In this document: positions 1-6,681 of the stretch, piece by piece
Numbering within the stretch: position 1 is the stretch's first letter
Layout of the letters: the number at the start of each line of letters is the position of its first letter
Assembly (NCBI GenBank): GCA_030635405.1
Contig: DAOVZA010000035.1
Location: 1-10,701, forward strand
Length of the DNA: 10,701 nt
Source of the DNA: Desulfocapsa sp.
GTDB taxonomy: Bacteria; Desulfobacterota; Desulfobulbia; Desulfobulbales; Desulfocapsaceae
Direction: 5' to 3'
Position numbers and translations under genes: made by a program
Notes under the pieces: generated by a model
The model's input: the letters and a program-made list of their open reading frames with translations, nothing else
The model's database searches: none
What the model was told of the DNA's origin: nothing

Positions 1-829
1 CAGCTTCAGCAATAAACGTTGCAGTATAGACTGAAAGTGCCACCAGTAATGCAGTGAGCTCCGGAATAATTGTCATGCCACCGCGGAAGTTAAACCCTTG
101 CAATTTGGGATAATCCCAGCTCAAAGGTGCGCCCAAAGCAAAAAACAAAATAAGGGGAAGTCCAACGACCAATCCAAACCAGACTCTGCCCATTTTAAAT
201 TGCTGTCCAGTCTCATCCTGACGTTTTTTTGCCCAACGCCCTAGAATGATACAAGCAACAAATGCTAATGCAAATGTCCAACCCACGAAGCTGAAACTAT
301 CACCAAATATCGGCTGAGGAAGATACAATCCCCTGATATTTAAGAATGCCATATCTCCTGCTGCCCAGCTCTGTCTTGGAGAAGGCAGAGTACGAAGCAC
401 AGCAAAGTACCAGAAGAATATCTGCAGTAAAAGTGGAATGTTACGAAACATCTCCACATAAACCCCAGCCATTCTTGAGATCAGCCAGTTATTGGACAAC
501 CTTGCTACGCCAACCGTAAAACCTATAATAGTAGCAAAGATAATACCAAGCCCAGAGACCAGCAGAGTATTCAAAAGGCCAACAATAAACGTCCGACCAA
601 AAGTATAGGATTCATCATACGGAACAAGGCTCTGAAGAATTCCAAAGCCAGCTTTTAAAGATAAAAAGCCGAATCCTGTCGAGATCCCTCTTTTCTCCAG
701 ATTTGCCATGGTATTCGTTGCGATGAACCAGAAGAACCCAACAATCATGGCAACCAGCACAACCTGAAAAAACAGGGAGCGATTATTGGCATTATTCCAC
801 CAATGCCGTTTTTGAGATGATTTGGACAT
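1..829 (-). CDS. aapQ: Polar amino-acid ABC transporter permease, AapQ/BztB type (partial, C-terminus off the left edge)
   Basis: Inner-membrane permease subunit of a polar amino-acid ABC importer; it would pair with a second permease (AapM) and an ATPase (AapP) beyond the left edge. Translating the reverse complement from the ATG at 829 gives 276 uninterrupted codons up to the edge. Seen: a basic, Trp-rich N-terminus (MSKSSQKRHWWNNANN), a first membrane helix at about residues 18-36, then the large periplasmic segment usual for this subfamily. A conserved core follows, with YTFGRTFIVGLLNTLLVSGL at about 94-113 opening the permease domain and VEMFRNIPLLLQIFFWYF at about 133-150. At the cut end is VYTATFIAEA, which normally leads into the EAA loop contacting the ATPase. 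AapQ proteins are usually near 400 residues, so about 120 are missing. No good Shine-Dalgarno precedes the ATG. It lies 162 bp downstream of the binding-protein gene, behind two hairpins, and is probably expressed below it. Family assignment is secure; the exact substrate (glutamate, glutamine, aspartate or broader) is not. Confidence 0.93.
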   Translation of the reverse strand, partial: MSKSSQKRHWWNNANNRSLFFQVVLVAMIVGFFWFIATNTMANLEKRGISTGFGFLSLKAGFGILQSLVPYDESYTFGRTFIVGLLNTLLVSGLGIIFATIIGFTVGVARLSNNWLISRMAGVYVEMFRNIPLLLQIFFWYFAVLRTLPSPRQSWAAGDMAFLNIRGLYLPQPIFGDSFSFVGWTFALAFVACIILGRWAKKRQDETGQQFKMGRVWFGLVVGLPLILFFALGAPLSWDYPKLQGFNFRGGMTIIPELTALLVALSVYTATFIAEA

Positions 830-869
830 AAGTAATAGAATGGTAAAGAAAGAGTATGGTCTTTAGACT

Positions 870-915
870 GAAGGAAGAAAGCTGAAGCAAATAAATTCTT
901 CAGCCTTCTTCCTTC
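870..915 (-). repeat. 18-bp GA-rich inverted repeat (long hairpin) in front of the permease gene
   Basis: Arms at 870-887 and 898-915 are reverse complements with one mismatch, around a 10-nt loop at 888-897. Read as minus-strand RNA, the direction of the operon, the mismatch becomes a G.U wobble, so the stem is unbroken over 18 pairs. It has no T-tract and is therefore not an intrinsic terminator. It lies between the terminator-like hairpin at 938-977 and the permease start. Possible roles are protecting the 3' end of the upstream message from exonucleases, or being one copy of a dispersed REP-like element. The structure is plain in the sequence; the role is inference. Confidence 0.75.
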
Positions 916-937
916 TACCTACTAACCGACTTAAACC

Positions 938-977
938 AAAAAAGGACGTTTTCCACATCGGGAAAACGTCCTTTTTT
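938..977 (-). terminator. Rho-independent terminator or attenuator after the binding-protein gene
   Basis: GGACGTTTTCC (944-954) and GGAAAACGTCC (961-971) form a perfect 11-bp stem around a 6-nt loop. An A6 run (938-943) and a T6 run (972-977) flank it, so it can act in either direction. It begins 14 bp past the stop codon of the binding-protein gene on the minus strand. In ABC operons a leaky terminator here commonly lets the binding protein be made in excess over the membrane subunits. That is the likely function, because the permease gene follows on the same strand with no clear promoter of its own. Confidence 0.85.
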
Positions 978-991
978 CAGCTTACGATAGC

Positions 992-2014
992 TTATCGAAC
1001 TGGAGGGGCATACATAATGCCACCTTTGCTCCACAGTTGATTCAAGCCACGGCTAATATTCAATGGAGAGTCAGCGCCAACATTACGCTCAAAGATCTCA
1101 CCATAATTACCAACCTGTTTAATAATCTGGTAAGCCCAATCGTCATTCAGACCAAGACCTTTACCAGCGATTCCTTCAAGACCAAGAAGTCTGCGAACAG
1201 CAGGACTTTTGGAATTTGCTTTCATATCATCTACATTTGCTGAAGTTAAACCAAGTTCCTCAGCTTCAATCATTGCATTGAGTGTCCATTTTACAATGTT
1301 AAACCATGCATCATCACCCTGACGAACAACTGGTCCAAGAGGTTCTTTGGAGATAACTTCTGGAAGTACAATAGCTTCCTCTGGTTTTGCAAGATGGGTA
1401 CGCAGTCCGTAAAGCTGAGACTGATCAGAAGTCAGAACATCACAACGACCGTTATCAAATGCAGCGGCAGTTGCATCATGAGTATCAAATACTACTGCTT
1501 TATATTCCATGTTGTTCTCTTTGAAATAATCAGCAAGATTCAACTCGGAAGTGGTTCCAGACTGAATACAAACAGCAGCGCCACCAAGTTCAAGAGCAGA
1601 TTTAACACCAAGTTTCTTGGAAACCATGAAACCCTGACCATCATAGTAGTTAACACCGGTGAAGTTCAAACCAAGTGAAGAGTCACGGGTAAGAGTCCAG
1701 GTGGTTCCACGTACAAGAGCATCAATCTCACCAGACTGCAGAGCGGTGAAACGCTCTTTAGCATTCAGTGGTACATATTTAATTTTGGTGGCATCACCAA
1801 GAGTTGCAGCAGCAATAGCTTTACAGACATCTACATCAATACCTGCCCAAACACCTTTTTCATCAGCAATGGAAAATCCGGGAAGACCAGTGGAAACACC
1901 ACACTGAAAAGCGCCACGCTTTTGAACTTCCTCTTTAGTGGATGCCTGAGCAAAACCGGCAGAAATAACAAGAGTTACAACTGTGGCAACGAGTGCCCAT
2001 GTAATCTTTTTCAT
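992..2014 (-). CDS. aapJ: Periplasmic amino-acid-binding protein of the ABC transporter, AapJ/BztA type
   Basis: A 340-residue solute-binding protein that captures polar amino acids in the periplasm and delivers them to the adjacent permease. Residues 1-24 are a Sec signal peptide (MKK, hydrophobic core, AQA cleavage site before STKEE). The mature protein opens with the family pattern RGAFQCGVSTGLPGFS and GIDVDVCKAIAAATLGD. The hallmark ALVRGTTWTLTRDSSLG follows at about residues 100-116. Four cysteines (in FQCGV, DVCKA, AVCIQ and GRCDV) suggest one or two disulfides. The length is normal for AapJ/BztA and longer than small HisJ-type binding proteins. The start is supported by AGGAG at 2024-2028, nine bases before the ATG. 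It is the first gene of the minus-strand operon, ends just before a terminator-like hairpin and is followed by the permease. The family is certain; the ligand range is not determined by the sequence. Confidence 0.96.
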   Translation of the reverse strand: MKKITWALVATVVTLVISAGFAQASTKEEVQKRGAFQCGVSTGLPGFSIADEKGVWAGIDVDVCKAIAAATLGDATKIKYVPLNAKERFTALQSGEIDALVRGTTWTLTRDSSLGLNFTGVNYYDGQGFMVSKKLGVKSALELGGAAVCIQSGTTSELNLADYFKENNMEYKAVVFDTHDATAAAFDNGRCDVLTSDQSQLYGLRTHLAKPEEAIVLPEVISKEPLGPVVRQGDDAWFNIVKWTLNAMIEAEELGLTSANVDDMKANSKSPAVRRLLGLEGIAGKGLGLNDDWAYQIIKQVGNYGEIFERNVGADSPLNISRGLNQLWSKGGIMYAPPVR

Positions 2015-2062
2015 ATTAAAACTCTCCTGTAAAGAATTTATTTTAAGTTTACTAATAGGTTA

Positions 2063-2072
2063 CAGATATCTG
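2063..2072. promoter_or_regulatory. 10-bp perfect palindrome in the binding-protein leader
   Basis: CAGATATCTG is a perfect 10-bp palindrome about 50 bp upstream of the binding-protein start. Its placement between the candidate promoter and the ribosome binding site would suit an operator. Palindromes of this length also occur by chance and no regulator gene in the window is an obvious partner, so this is only a candidate. Confidence 0.25.
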
Positions 2073-2090
2073 CAAACCCACTCCTACTAC

Positions 2091-2112
2091 ATTACTGCTT
2101 TCCAGCAGTGAT
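2091..2112 (-). promoter_or_regulatory. Stem-loop in the 5' leader of the binding-protein gene
   Basis: ATTACTGCT (2091-2099) and AGCAGTGAT (2104-2112) form a 9-bp stem with one G/T-type mismatch, around a TTCC tetraloop. It sits 77 bp or more upstream of the binding-protein ATG, downstream of the proposed promoter, so it would be in the transcript leader. It could be an operator dyad or an RNA structure. It has no adjoining T-tract on the minus strand, so it is not a terminator. Confidence 0.4.
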
Positions 2113-2138
2113 ACTACCAATCGTTATCAGTAATGTCT

Positions 2139-2166
2139 ATCATAAATATCAAAAAATCTGTTACAA
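2139..2166 (-). promoter_or_regulatory. Candidate sigma-70 promoter for the amino-acid transporter operon
   Basis: On the minus strand TTGTAA (2161-2166, 4 of 6 to the -35 consensus) lies 16 bp before TATGAT (2139-2144, 5 of 6 to the -10 consensus). Transcription would start near 2132, giving a leader of about 115 nt that contains the hairpin at 2091-2112 and the palindrome at 2063-2072. It was judged by eye only. Confidence 0.35.
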
Positions 2167-2231
2167 AAAACATATGCCTCAATGTGCCACTCTCTTCTCT
2201 ATGCTTTTAAGGATTGCTATGGTAAAACTTT

Positions 2232-4103
2232 GTGATGCAAAACCCCACACCCCATACTGTTCTTATTGTTGATGATCATCCGGTTAATCTTCAATTTCTC
2301 AAAACCATACTTGAAACAGAAGGTTACGCCGTAACAACAAGAGACAGTTCTGAGGATGCCTATGAGTTGATCAAATCCAGTTCACCAGATGTTATCCTGC
2401 TCGATGTTATGATGCCCGGAATGAATGGTTTCACCCTGTGTCGGAAATTAAAAAGTGATGACGAATTTTCAGACATTCCAATTATTTTCCTCACTTCACT
2501 TTCACAAAAAGAGGATATTGTGGAAGGTTTTAATGCCGGAGGCAATGACTACATAATAAAACCCTTCAACTCTCAGGAGTTGTTGGCTCGAGTACGTAAC
2601 CATCTCCACCTCTATGACATTTTACATGAAAACAAACGCTTGATAAGACTTTCTGAAGAGGCCAGTCGCTCTAAAACAGAGTTTCTTGCCTCGATGAGTC
2701 ACGAGATCCGCACCCCACTTAACTCTATCATCGGTATGGCTGAAGTCCTCACCGACACCCCCCTCAGCAAGGCACAACGAAACTATGTTCAGATTTTTCG
2801 TTCTGCTGGTGAGAGCCTGCTTGAAATCATCAACGACATCCTTGATCTTTCAAAAATAGAAGCCGGACAGACCGAACTTGAATCCATCGACTTCCACCTC
2901 CCGTCTCTTCTCGACTCCGTACTCTCTATCCTTTCAGTGCGAGCCGTGGAACAGAACACCCGTCTATCAGTACATATTCACCCTGATGTCCCTTACGGCA
3001 TCTGCGGCGACCCGACACGGCTTCGTCAGATCCTCATAAATCTTGTGGGAAATGGCCTGAAGTTCACAGAAAATGGTGAGGTCACCATAACTGTCACTAT
3101 AGATCTGCAATCCAAACTCCTCTTTAAGATTAAAGATAACGGTATAGGTATCCCAGCCGAAAAACAGGAGATAATATTTGAAAGCTTTACTCAGGCCGAT
3201 TCCCTCACCACGCGAAAATATGGTGGCACGGGACTGGGTCTAACCATATGTCAAAAGCTCACAAGAATAATGAAAGGAAAGATCTGGCTTGAAAGTACCA
3301 TTGGCGTTGGATCAACATTCTTCTTCACCTGTAGCTTTCTCCCGGCAACGACCAATCCGCAACCAACCACAGAACAGCAACTTCCACCATCAACGTGTGA
3401 AGTTATGCCTCCTGCCTTGATCCTGATCGTTGATGACAACGAGGATAATAGAAATCTTCTGAGCCTTTACTTACACGACACACCCTTTACTCTGGTGATG
3501 GCAAAAAACGGCAGAGAAGCAGTGGATGCATTTATACATTCTGACTTTGATCTGGTTTTCATGGATATTGAAATGCCCATTATGGATGGCTACGAAGCCA
3601 CAAGAAAAATCAGACAATGGGAAAAAGAACAAGACCTTAAGGCAACACCAATTATTGCCCTTACCGCACATGCTTTTATTCGTTTTAGAAAGAAATGTCT
3701 GGATGCCGGATGCTCTGATTTTCTTACTAAACCCATTCGGCGAGCCACCCTCCTCCACAGCATCTCAACTCACCTCAAGTCTACAAAAGAAGATATTCAA
3801 GCCAAGTCAGGTCCAAGAGTAACTCTTGATCCCAAAATCAAACAACTTGTCCCTAAGTTTCTATGTAACAAACAGAAGGACGCAGAAGAACTCACCTTAA
3901 CTATTGAATCAGAGCACACAGAAGAATTACAAATAAAAGCCCATACAATGAAAGGAACGTCCTGGATGTACGGTTTCAAGGAATTGGGAGATCTTTGCTT
4001 TAATCTTGAGCAGGCAGCTAAAAACACAGACTTGCCCCAGGCCTCTCTGCTTGCCGCACAGATCAAGGAGTATCTTGAGAATGTCCAAATATCCTATAAA
4101 TAA
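2232..4103 (+). CDS. Cytosolic hybrid sensor histidine kinase, REC-HisKA-HATPase-REC-Hpt
   Basis: A multi-domain phosphorelay kinase of 623 residues. Domains in order: receiver (about 8-125; acidic D14/D15, phospho-acceptor D58 in LLDVMMPGMNG, T88, K110); a short coiled linker (about 128-148); HisKA with H157 in SMSHEIRTPLNSI; HATPase with N-box NLVGNGLKF (270-278), G1 DNGIGIP (302-308), F-box and G2 GGTGLGL (331-337); a second receiver (about 396-515; D401/D402, D445 in FMDIEMP, T478, K500); and a short C-terminal Hpt-like segment with H571 in AHTMKGTSWMYGF. All phosphotransfer residues are present. There is no membrane helix, PAS or GAF domain, so input should arrive by phosphorylation or partner binding at the N-terminal receiver. 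Start: an in-frame TAA at 2223 leaves only GTG 2232 or ATG 2235, and neither has a good Shine-Dalgarno. It is divergent from the transporter operon and followed by a lone receiver gene, a plausible partner. The signal is unknown. Confidence 0.95.
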   Translation: MMQNPTPHTVLIVDDHPVNLQFLKTILETEGYAVTTRDSSEDAYELIKSSSPDVILLDVMMPGMNGFTLCRKLKSDDEFSDIPIIFLTSLSQKEDIVEGFNAGGNDYIIKPFNSQELLARVRNHLHLYDILHENKRLIRLSEEASRSKTEFLASMSHEIRTPLNSIIGMAEVLTDTPLSKAQRNYVQIFRSAGESLLEIINDILDLSKIEAGQTELESIDFHLPSLLDSVLSILSVRAVEQNTRLSVHIHPDVPYGICGDPTRLRQILINLVGNGLKFTENGEVTITVTIDLQSKLLFKIKDNGIGIPAEKQEIIFESFTQADSLTTRKYGGTGLGLTICQKLTRIMKGKIWLESTIGVGSTFFFTCSFLPATTNPQPTTEQQLPPSTCEVMPPALILIVDDNEDNRNLLSLYLHDTPFTLVMAKNGREAVDAFIHSDFDLVFMDIEMPIMDGYEATRKIRQWEKEQDLKATPIIALTAHAFIRFRKKCLDAGCSDFLTKPIRRATLLHSISTHLKSTKEDIQAKSGPRVTLDPKIKQLVPKFLCNKQKDAEELTLTIESEHTEELQIKAHTMKGTSWMYGFKELGDLCFNLEQAAKNTDLPQASLLAAQIKEYLENVQISYK

Positions 4104-4152
4104 CTAATGCACAGCAAAATCATGTTTTTTTCAGAAATCAGGCAAAAGACCC

Positions 4153-4181
4153 TTACTTTTTATGCAACATACTGATAGAAT
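4153..4181 (+). promoter_or_regulatory. Candidate extended -10 promoter for the receiver gene
   Basis: TGATAGAAT at 4173-4181 matches an extended -10 (TG, one base, then TAGAAT, 5 of 6). The element 17 bp upstream, TTACTT at 4153-4158, is a poor -35, as extended -10 promoters allow. It would start transcription about 30 nt before the receiver gene, giving that gene expression independent of the kinase. No terminator hairpin is visible after the kinase, so read-through is also possible. Confidence 0.35.
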
Positions 4182-4217
4182 AAATGAATATTTACAAATA
4201 ACTCAGGAGGCTAAACC

Positions 4218-4598
4218 ATGGGCCAGCAAACCCGTATTGTACTAATCGACGATGATCAGGATGCCTGCGATTTATTAAAAGTGCAGCTTGAGGCCACTGG
4301 TCGGATGAATGTCACTTACGGAACCAACGGCGATGAAGCTGTATCTCTCATCAGTAAAGAGTTACCGGACATTGCAATTCTTGACATTAACATGCCGGGA
4401 ACACATGGTGTACAAATAAGCGGGTTGCTAACTAAAAATGAAGCAACTTCCAGCATCCCCGTCCTCTACCTTACGGGAATGGTTAACCCTGATGAGGCTG
4501 AAAATTTGTCCATGGGTGAAAACACACCGGCCCTTATCTCCAAAGGCTCCCCAATAGAAGAACTTATTGCTGCCATTGACAATCTCACCACAACCTGA
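4218..4598 (+). CDS. Stand-alone response-regulator receiver protein (CheY-like)
   Basis: A single receiver domain of 126 residues with no output domain. The acidic pocket is D11-D13, the phospho-acceptor is D56 in AILDINMPGTHG, the switch threonine is T86 in YLTGM, and K109 is the conserved lysine. In this protein K109 is followed by Gly (SKGSP) instead of the usual Pro, a small departure from the family. The start is firm: AGGAGG at 4205-4210 lies seven bases before the ATG. Lacking a DNA-binding or enzymatic domain, it should act by protein contact or as a phosphate shuttle. The hybrid kinase with its Hpt segment ends 114 bp upstream and is the natural donor. The rsmB gene starts 14 bp after its stop, suggesting co-transcription. 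The receiver fold is certain; partner and output are inferred or unknown. Confidence 0.93.
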   Translation: MGQQTRIVLIDDDQDACDLLKVQLEATGRMNVTYGTNGDEAVSLISKELPDIAILDINMPGTHGVQISGLLTKNEATSSIPVLYLTGMVNPDEAENLSMGENTPALISKGSPIEELIAAIDNLTTT

Positions 4599-4612
4599 GT
4601 TCAACATCTCCC

Positions 4613-6004
4613 TTGTCACACTCACAGAATAAATCCGCTCGCTTTGTTGCAATCACAACCCTGTGCGAGTTAGAGAAGAGCCGTAAACCGGTTCGCTATA
4701 TTTTCACAGATGTGCTGAGCAAATATCCACTTGAAAGCAATGATCGACAACTGGCTACAAATATCATTTACGGACTACTGCGTAACCGTGAATCTCTTGA
4801 TATTATGTTGCAGCATCTCTGTAATAAGCCGCTCAAGAAATTCAATCCATTTGTCCTGCAAGCACTACGTGTAGGACTCTTTCAGATCCTTTATCTTGAC
4901 AGAATCCCGGAATCTGCGGCTGTTAACGAATCGGTCAAAGCTGTACAGGCAGCACGTCTCCCCAAAAGACTTCATGGTTTTGTGAATGGGGTTTTACGCA
5001 ATTGCATCCGTAAACGTGAACAGTTACTTGCTCTTATCGAGAAACCAGATCAGCCAGTGCTCAACCACCCACGGTGGCTCACTTCGCGTTGGGAAAAACG
5101 ATACGGCAAAGAAGAGACGAGACGTATCTGTAAACAGAACAATGAACAGGCTGCTTTTTGTCTGCAAGTTAATTCCTGCTGCACTGATCGAGATACATTT
5201 CATGAGATGTTACTTGATAAAGGCATCAACAATCGTCTTGGTAGATACTGTGGACAGACCCTTATACTGGACGATTTCCATGGTGCGGTGACTGAAATCC
5301 CTGGATTTGATGAGGGACATTTTCAAATTCAGGATCAAGGAGCACAACTTCTGGCGCAGCTTATCGGCCCTATGAAAAAAGATGGCGAATATTTAGATGC
5401 CTGCGCTGGCGTTGGCGGTAAAACGAGCGTTTTAGTCCAGATGGCAGAAGCTGCTCAGGCCAAAATCTCTTCCGTAGAACCCGATCAAATTCGTGGTGAA
5501 AAGTTTCAGGATAATATGAGGCGACTTCATCCTGCACATTCAATCCCACTGTTTGCAGGGACTTTACAGAAGTTTGCCGCCGCAACCAACAAACGATTTC
5601 ACGGAATCTTACTCGATGCTCCCTGTTCAGGGACAGGAGTTATTCGTCGCCATCCCGATATACGCTGGAACAGACGGCTTGAAGATTTCAGCAATTACCA
5701 AAACACCCAGCTCGAACTCCTTCAAACAGCAGCAGATCTTCTTCTGCCGGAGGGCGTTCTGGTGTATGCCACCTGTTCTCTGGAAGCAGAAGAAAATGAG
5801 CAAGTTATAGAGCTTTTTCTGAAAGGAAATAAAAGATTTGTTTTGGAAAAATGCGCTGATTTTCTCCCCAACCAGGCAGCAACTCTTCTCATCGGAGATT
5901 TTTTTGCACCACTACCCGGCATTGAAACAGATGGTTTCTTTGGAGCAATACTTACAAAACTACCAGAGGAAACGCCTCAAACTACTGACAGCACTGAAAC
6001 ATAG
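4613..6004 (+). CDS. rsmB: 16S rRNA (cytosine-5)-methyltransferase RsmB
   Basis: Uses S-adenosylmethionine to methylate C5 of a 16S rRNA cytosine (C967 in E. coli). The 463 residues comprise an N-terminal NusB-like RNA-binding domain (about 5-135; NDRQLATNIIYGLLRNRESL, then a VNESVKA and FVNGVLRN core) and a Rossmann methyltransferase domain. Motif I is LDACAGVGGKT (261-271), motif IV is DAPCSGTGVIRRHPDIRW (335-352; Cys338) and motif VI is YATCSLEAEENE (385-396; Cys388). Both catalytic cysteines of the RsmB/NOL1 family are present, as is the upstream FQIQDQGAQLLAQLI. Motif I has GV where many relatives have AP. The first ATG lies inside the NusB domain and no ATG or GTG lies upstream in frame, so the TTG at 4613 is the best start, although it lacks a clear ribosome binding site. 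It begins 14 bp after the receiver gene and may be translationally coupled to it. The tail after about 451 is a short, polar, Thr-rich extension. Confidence 0.95.
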   Translation: MSHSQNKSARFVAITTLCELEKSRKPVRYIFTDVLSKYPLESNDRQLATNIIYGLLRNRESLDIMLQHLCNKPLKKFNPFVLQALRVGLFQILYLDRIPESAAVNESVKAVQAARLPKRLHGFVNGVLRNCIRKREQLLALIEKPDQPVLNHPRWLTSRWEKRYGKEETRRICKQNNEQAAFCLQVNSCCTDRDTFHEMLLDKGINNRLGRYCGQTLILDDFHGAVTEIPGFDEGHFQIQDQGAQLLAQLIGPMKKDGEYLDACAGVGGKTSVLVQMAEAAQAKISSVEPDQIRGEKFQDNMRRLHPAHSIPLFAGTLQKFAAATNKRFHGILLDAPCSGTGVIRRHPDIRWNRRLEDFSNYQNTQLELLQTAADLLLPEGVLVYATCSLEAEENEQVIELFLKGNKRFVLEKCADFLPNQAATLLIGDFFAPLPGIETDGFFGAILTKLPEETPQTTDSTET

Positions 6005-6038
6005 CAGTTATTTTCAATGAAGATATCGACCTGCTATG
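6000..6038 (+). repeat. 8-bp inverted repeat across the rsmB stop codon
   Basis: CATAGCAG (6000-6007) and CTGCTATG (6031-6038) are perfect reverse complements 23 nt apart. The left arm contains the rsmB TAG stop. There is no T-tract directly after it; a T-rich stretch starts about 20 bp later, near 6059. It could be a weak 3'-end structure or a binding-site dyad, but chance is also possible. Confidence 0.3.
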
Positions 6039-6090
6039 GTACAAATAAGAACTAAGCATTTTTCTTTTATTTTATTTCTAACAGGACACT

Positions 6091-6681
6091 ATGGCTGAAA
6101 TACGAAGCACTCTCGATATGGTTATGGAGCGCGCAGCAAGAATGGCTGCACGTGCTGAAGATATCCCCACTGACAAGGCAGCAGAACAACACGGCATGCG
6201 CCTGGTTGCTGATTTTATGGTCGGAAAGCAATCAGACCTGGCAGAGATGCTTCAACAGGAACCTGAAGCAGATCAAATGGCTATCAGACGTGGCATGGCA
6301 CAGGCACTGGTTCGAAACATTGTAATCCCACGAGATGAGCATCTTCTAAACAGTAGTGCCACGGCCCTTACGGGTATCCTTGAGCTTTCTGGAGAAAAAG
6401 GGGGAGAAGTGGAATCTGTCTGTGCTGAACTGACACAACTCCTGGAACAGTATGCCCAGCATAAAGAGCAGATGCAGCAACAGCTTGAAGATGCTATGAG
6501 GGCCCAGTTGGCCCAGCAAGTCCAGGAAAAAACCGGTGAAGCACCGGATCCAATGGAAATAGACCCGCGCAGACACCCGCAATACAATGAAGAATTGGCT
6601 CAGGCTCAAATAAACCTTAATGACCAGTATGGACAAGCATTTGAGCAGCGTAAAGAAACACTCATGCAACGGTTTAGTTAA
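6091..6681 (+). CDS. Conserved hypothetical protein, helical and glutamine-rich
   Basis: A soluble protein of 196 residues with no signal peptide or membrane segment. I do not recognise a functional domain. It resembles small conserved proteins in Desulfobacterota that begin MAEI.STLD.VMER, so it is probably a real lineage-conserved family. The sequence looks almost wholly alpha-helical and acidic. Residues about 108-150 (LLEQYAQHKEQMQQQLEDA and following) are Gln/Glu-rich and likely to form a coiled coil, interrupted by a proline-containing turn (EAPDPMEIDPRRHP, about 150-163) before a final helix. AGGA at 6083-6086 lies four bases before the ATG. The TAA stop shares its last A with the ATG of the peptidase gene (TAATG), so the two are translationally coupled. 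No catalytic motif can be named, and function is unknown. Confidence 0.85.
   Translation: MAEIRSTLDMVMERAARMAARAEDIPTDKAAEQHGMRLVADFMVGKQSDLAEMLQQEPEADQMAIRRGMAQALVRNIVIPRDEHLLNSSATALTGILELSGEKGGEVESVCAELTQLLEQYAQHKEQMQQQLEDAMRAQLAQQVQEKTGEAPDPMEIDPRRHPQYNEELAQAQINLNDQYGQAFEQRKETLMQRFS

Noticed and set aside
1394..1678. Plus-strand open frame of 94 codons opposite the binding-protein gene.
   Set aside because: It lies fully antisense to a well-supported gene, has no ribosome binding site and no recognisable protein pattern.
2174..2189. Sigma-54-like TGGCAC followed by a GGCAT element on the minus strand upstream of the binding protein.
   Set aside because: The spacing between the GG and GC elements is one base short of the canonical -24/-12 distance and the -12 half is poor. 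It would also give an overlong leader.
3797..4066. Minus-strand open frame of 89 codons opposite the kinase C-terminus.
   Set aside because: It is a shadow of the real frame that encodes the Hpt motif, with no independent support.
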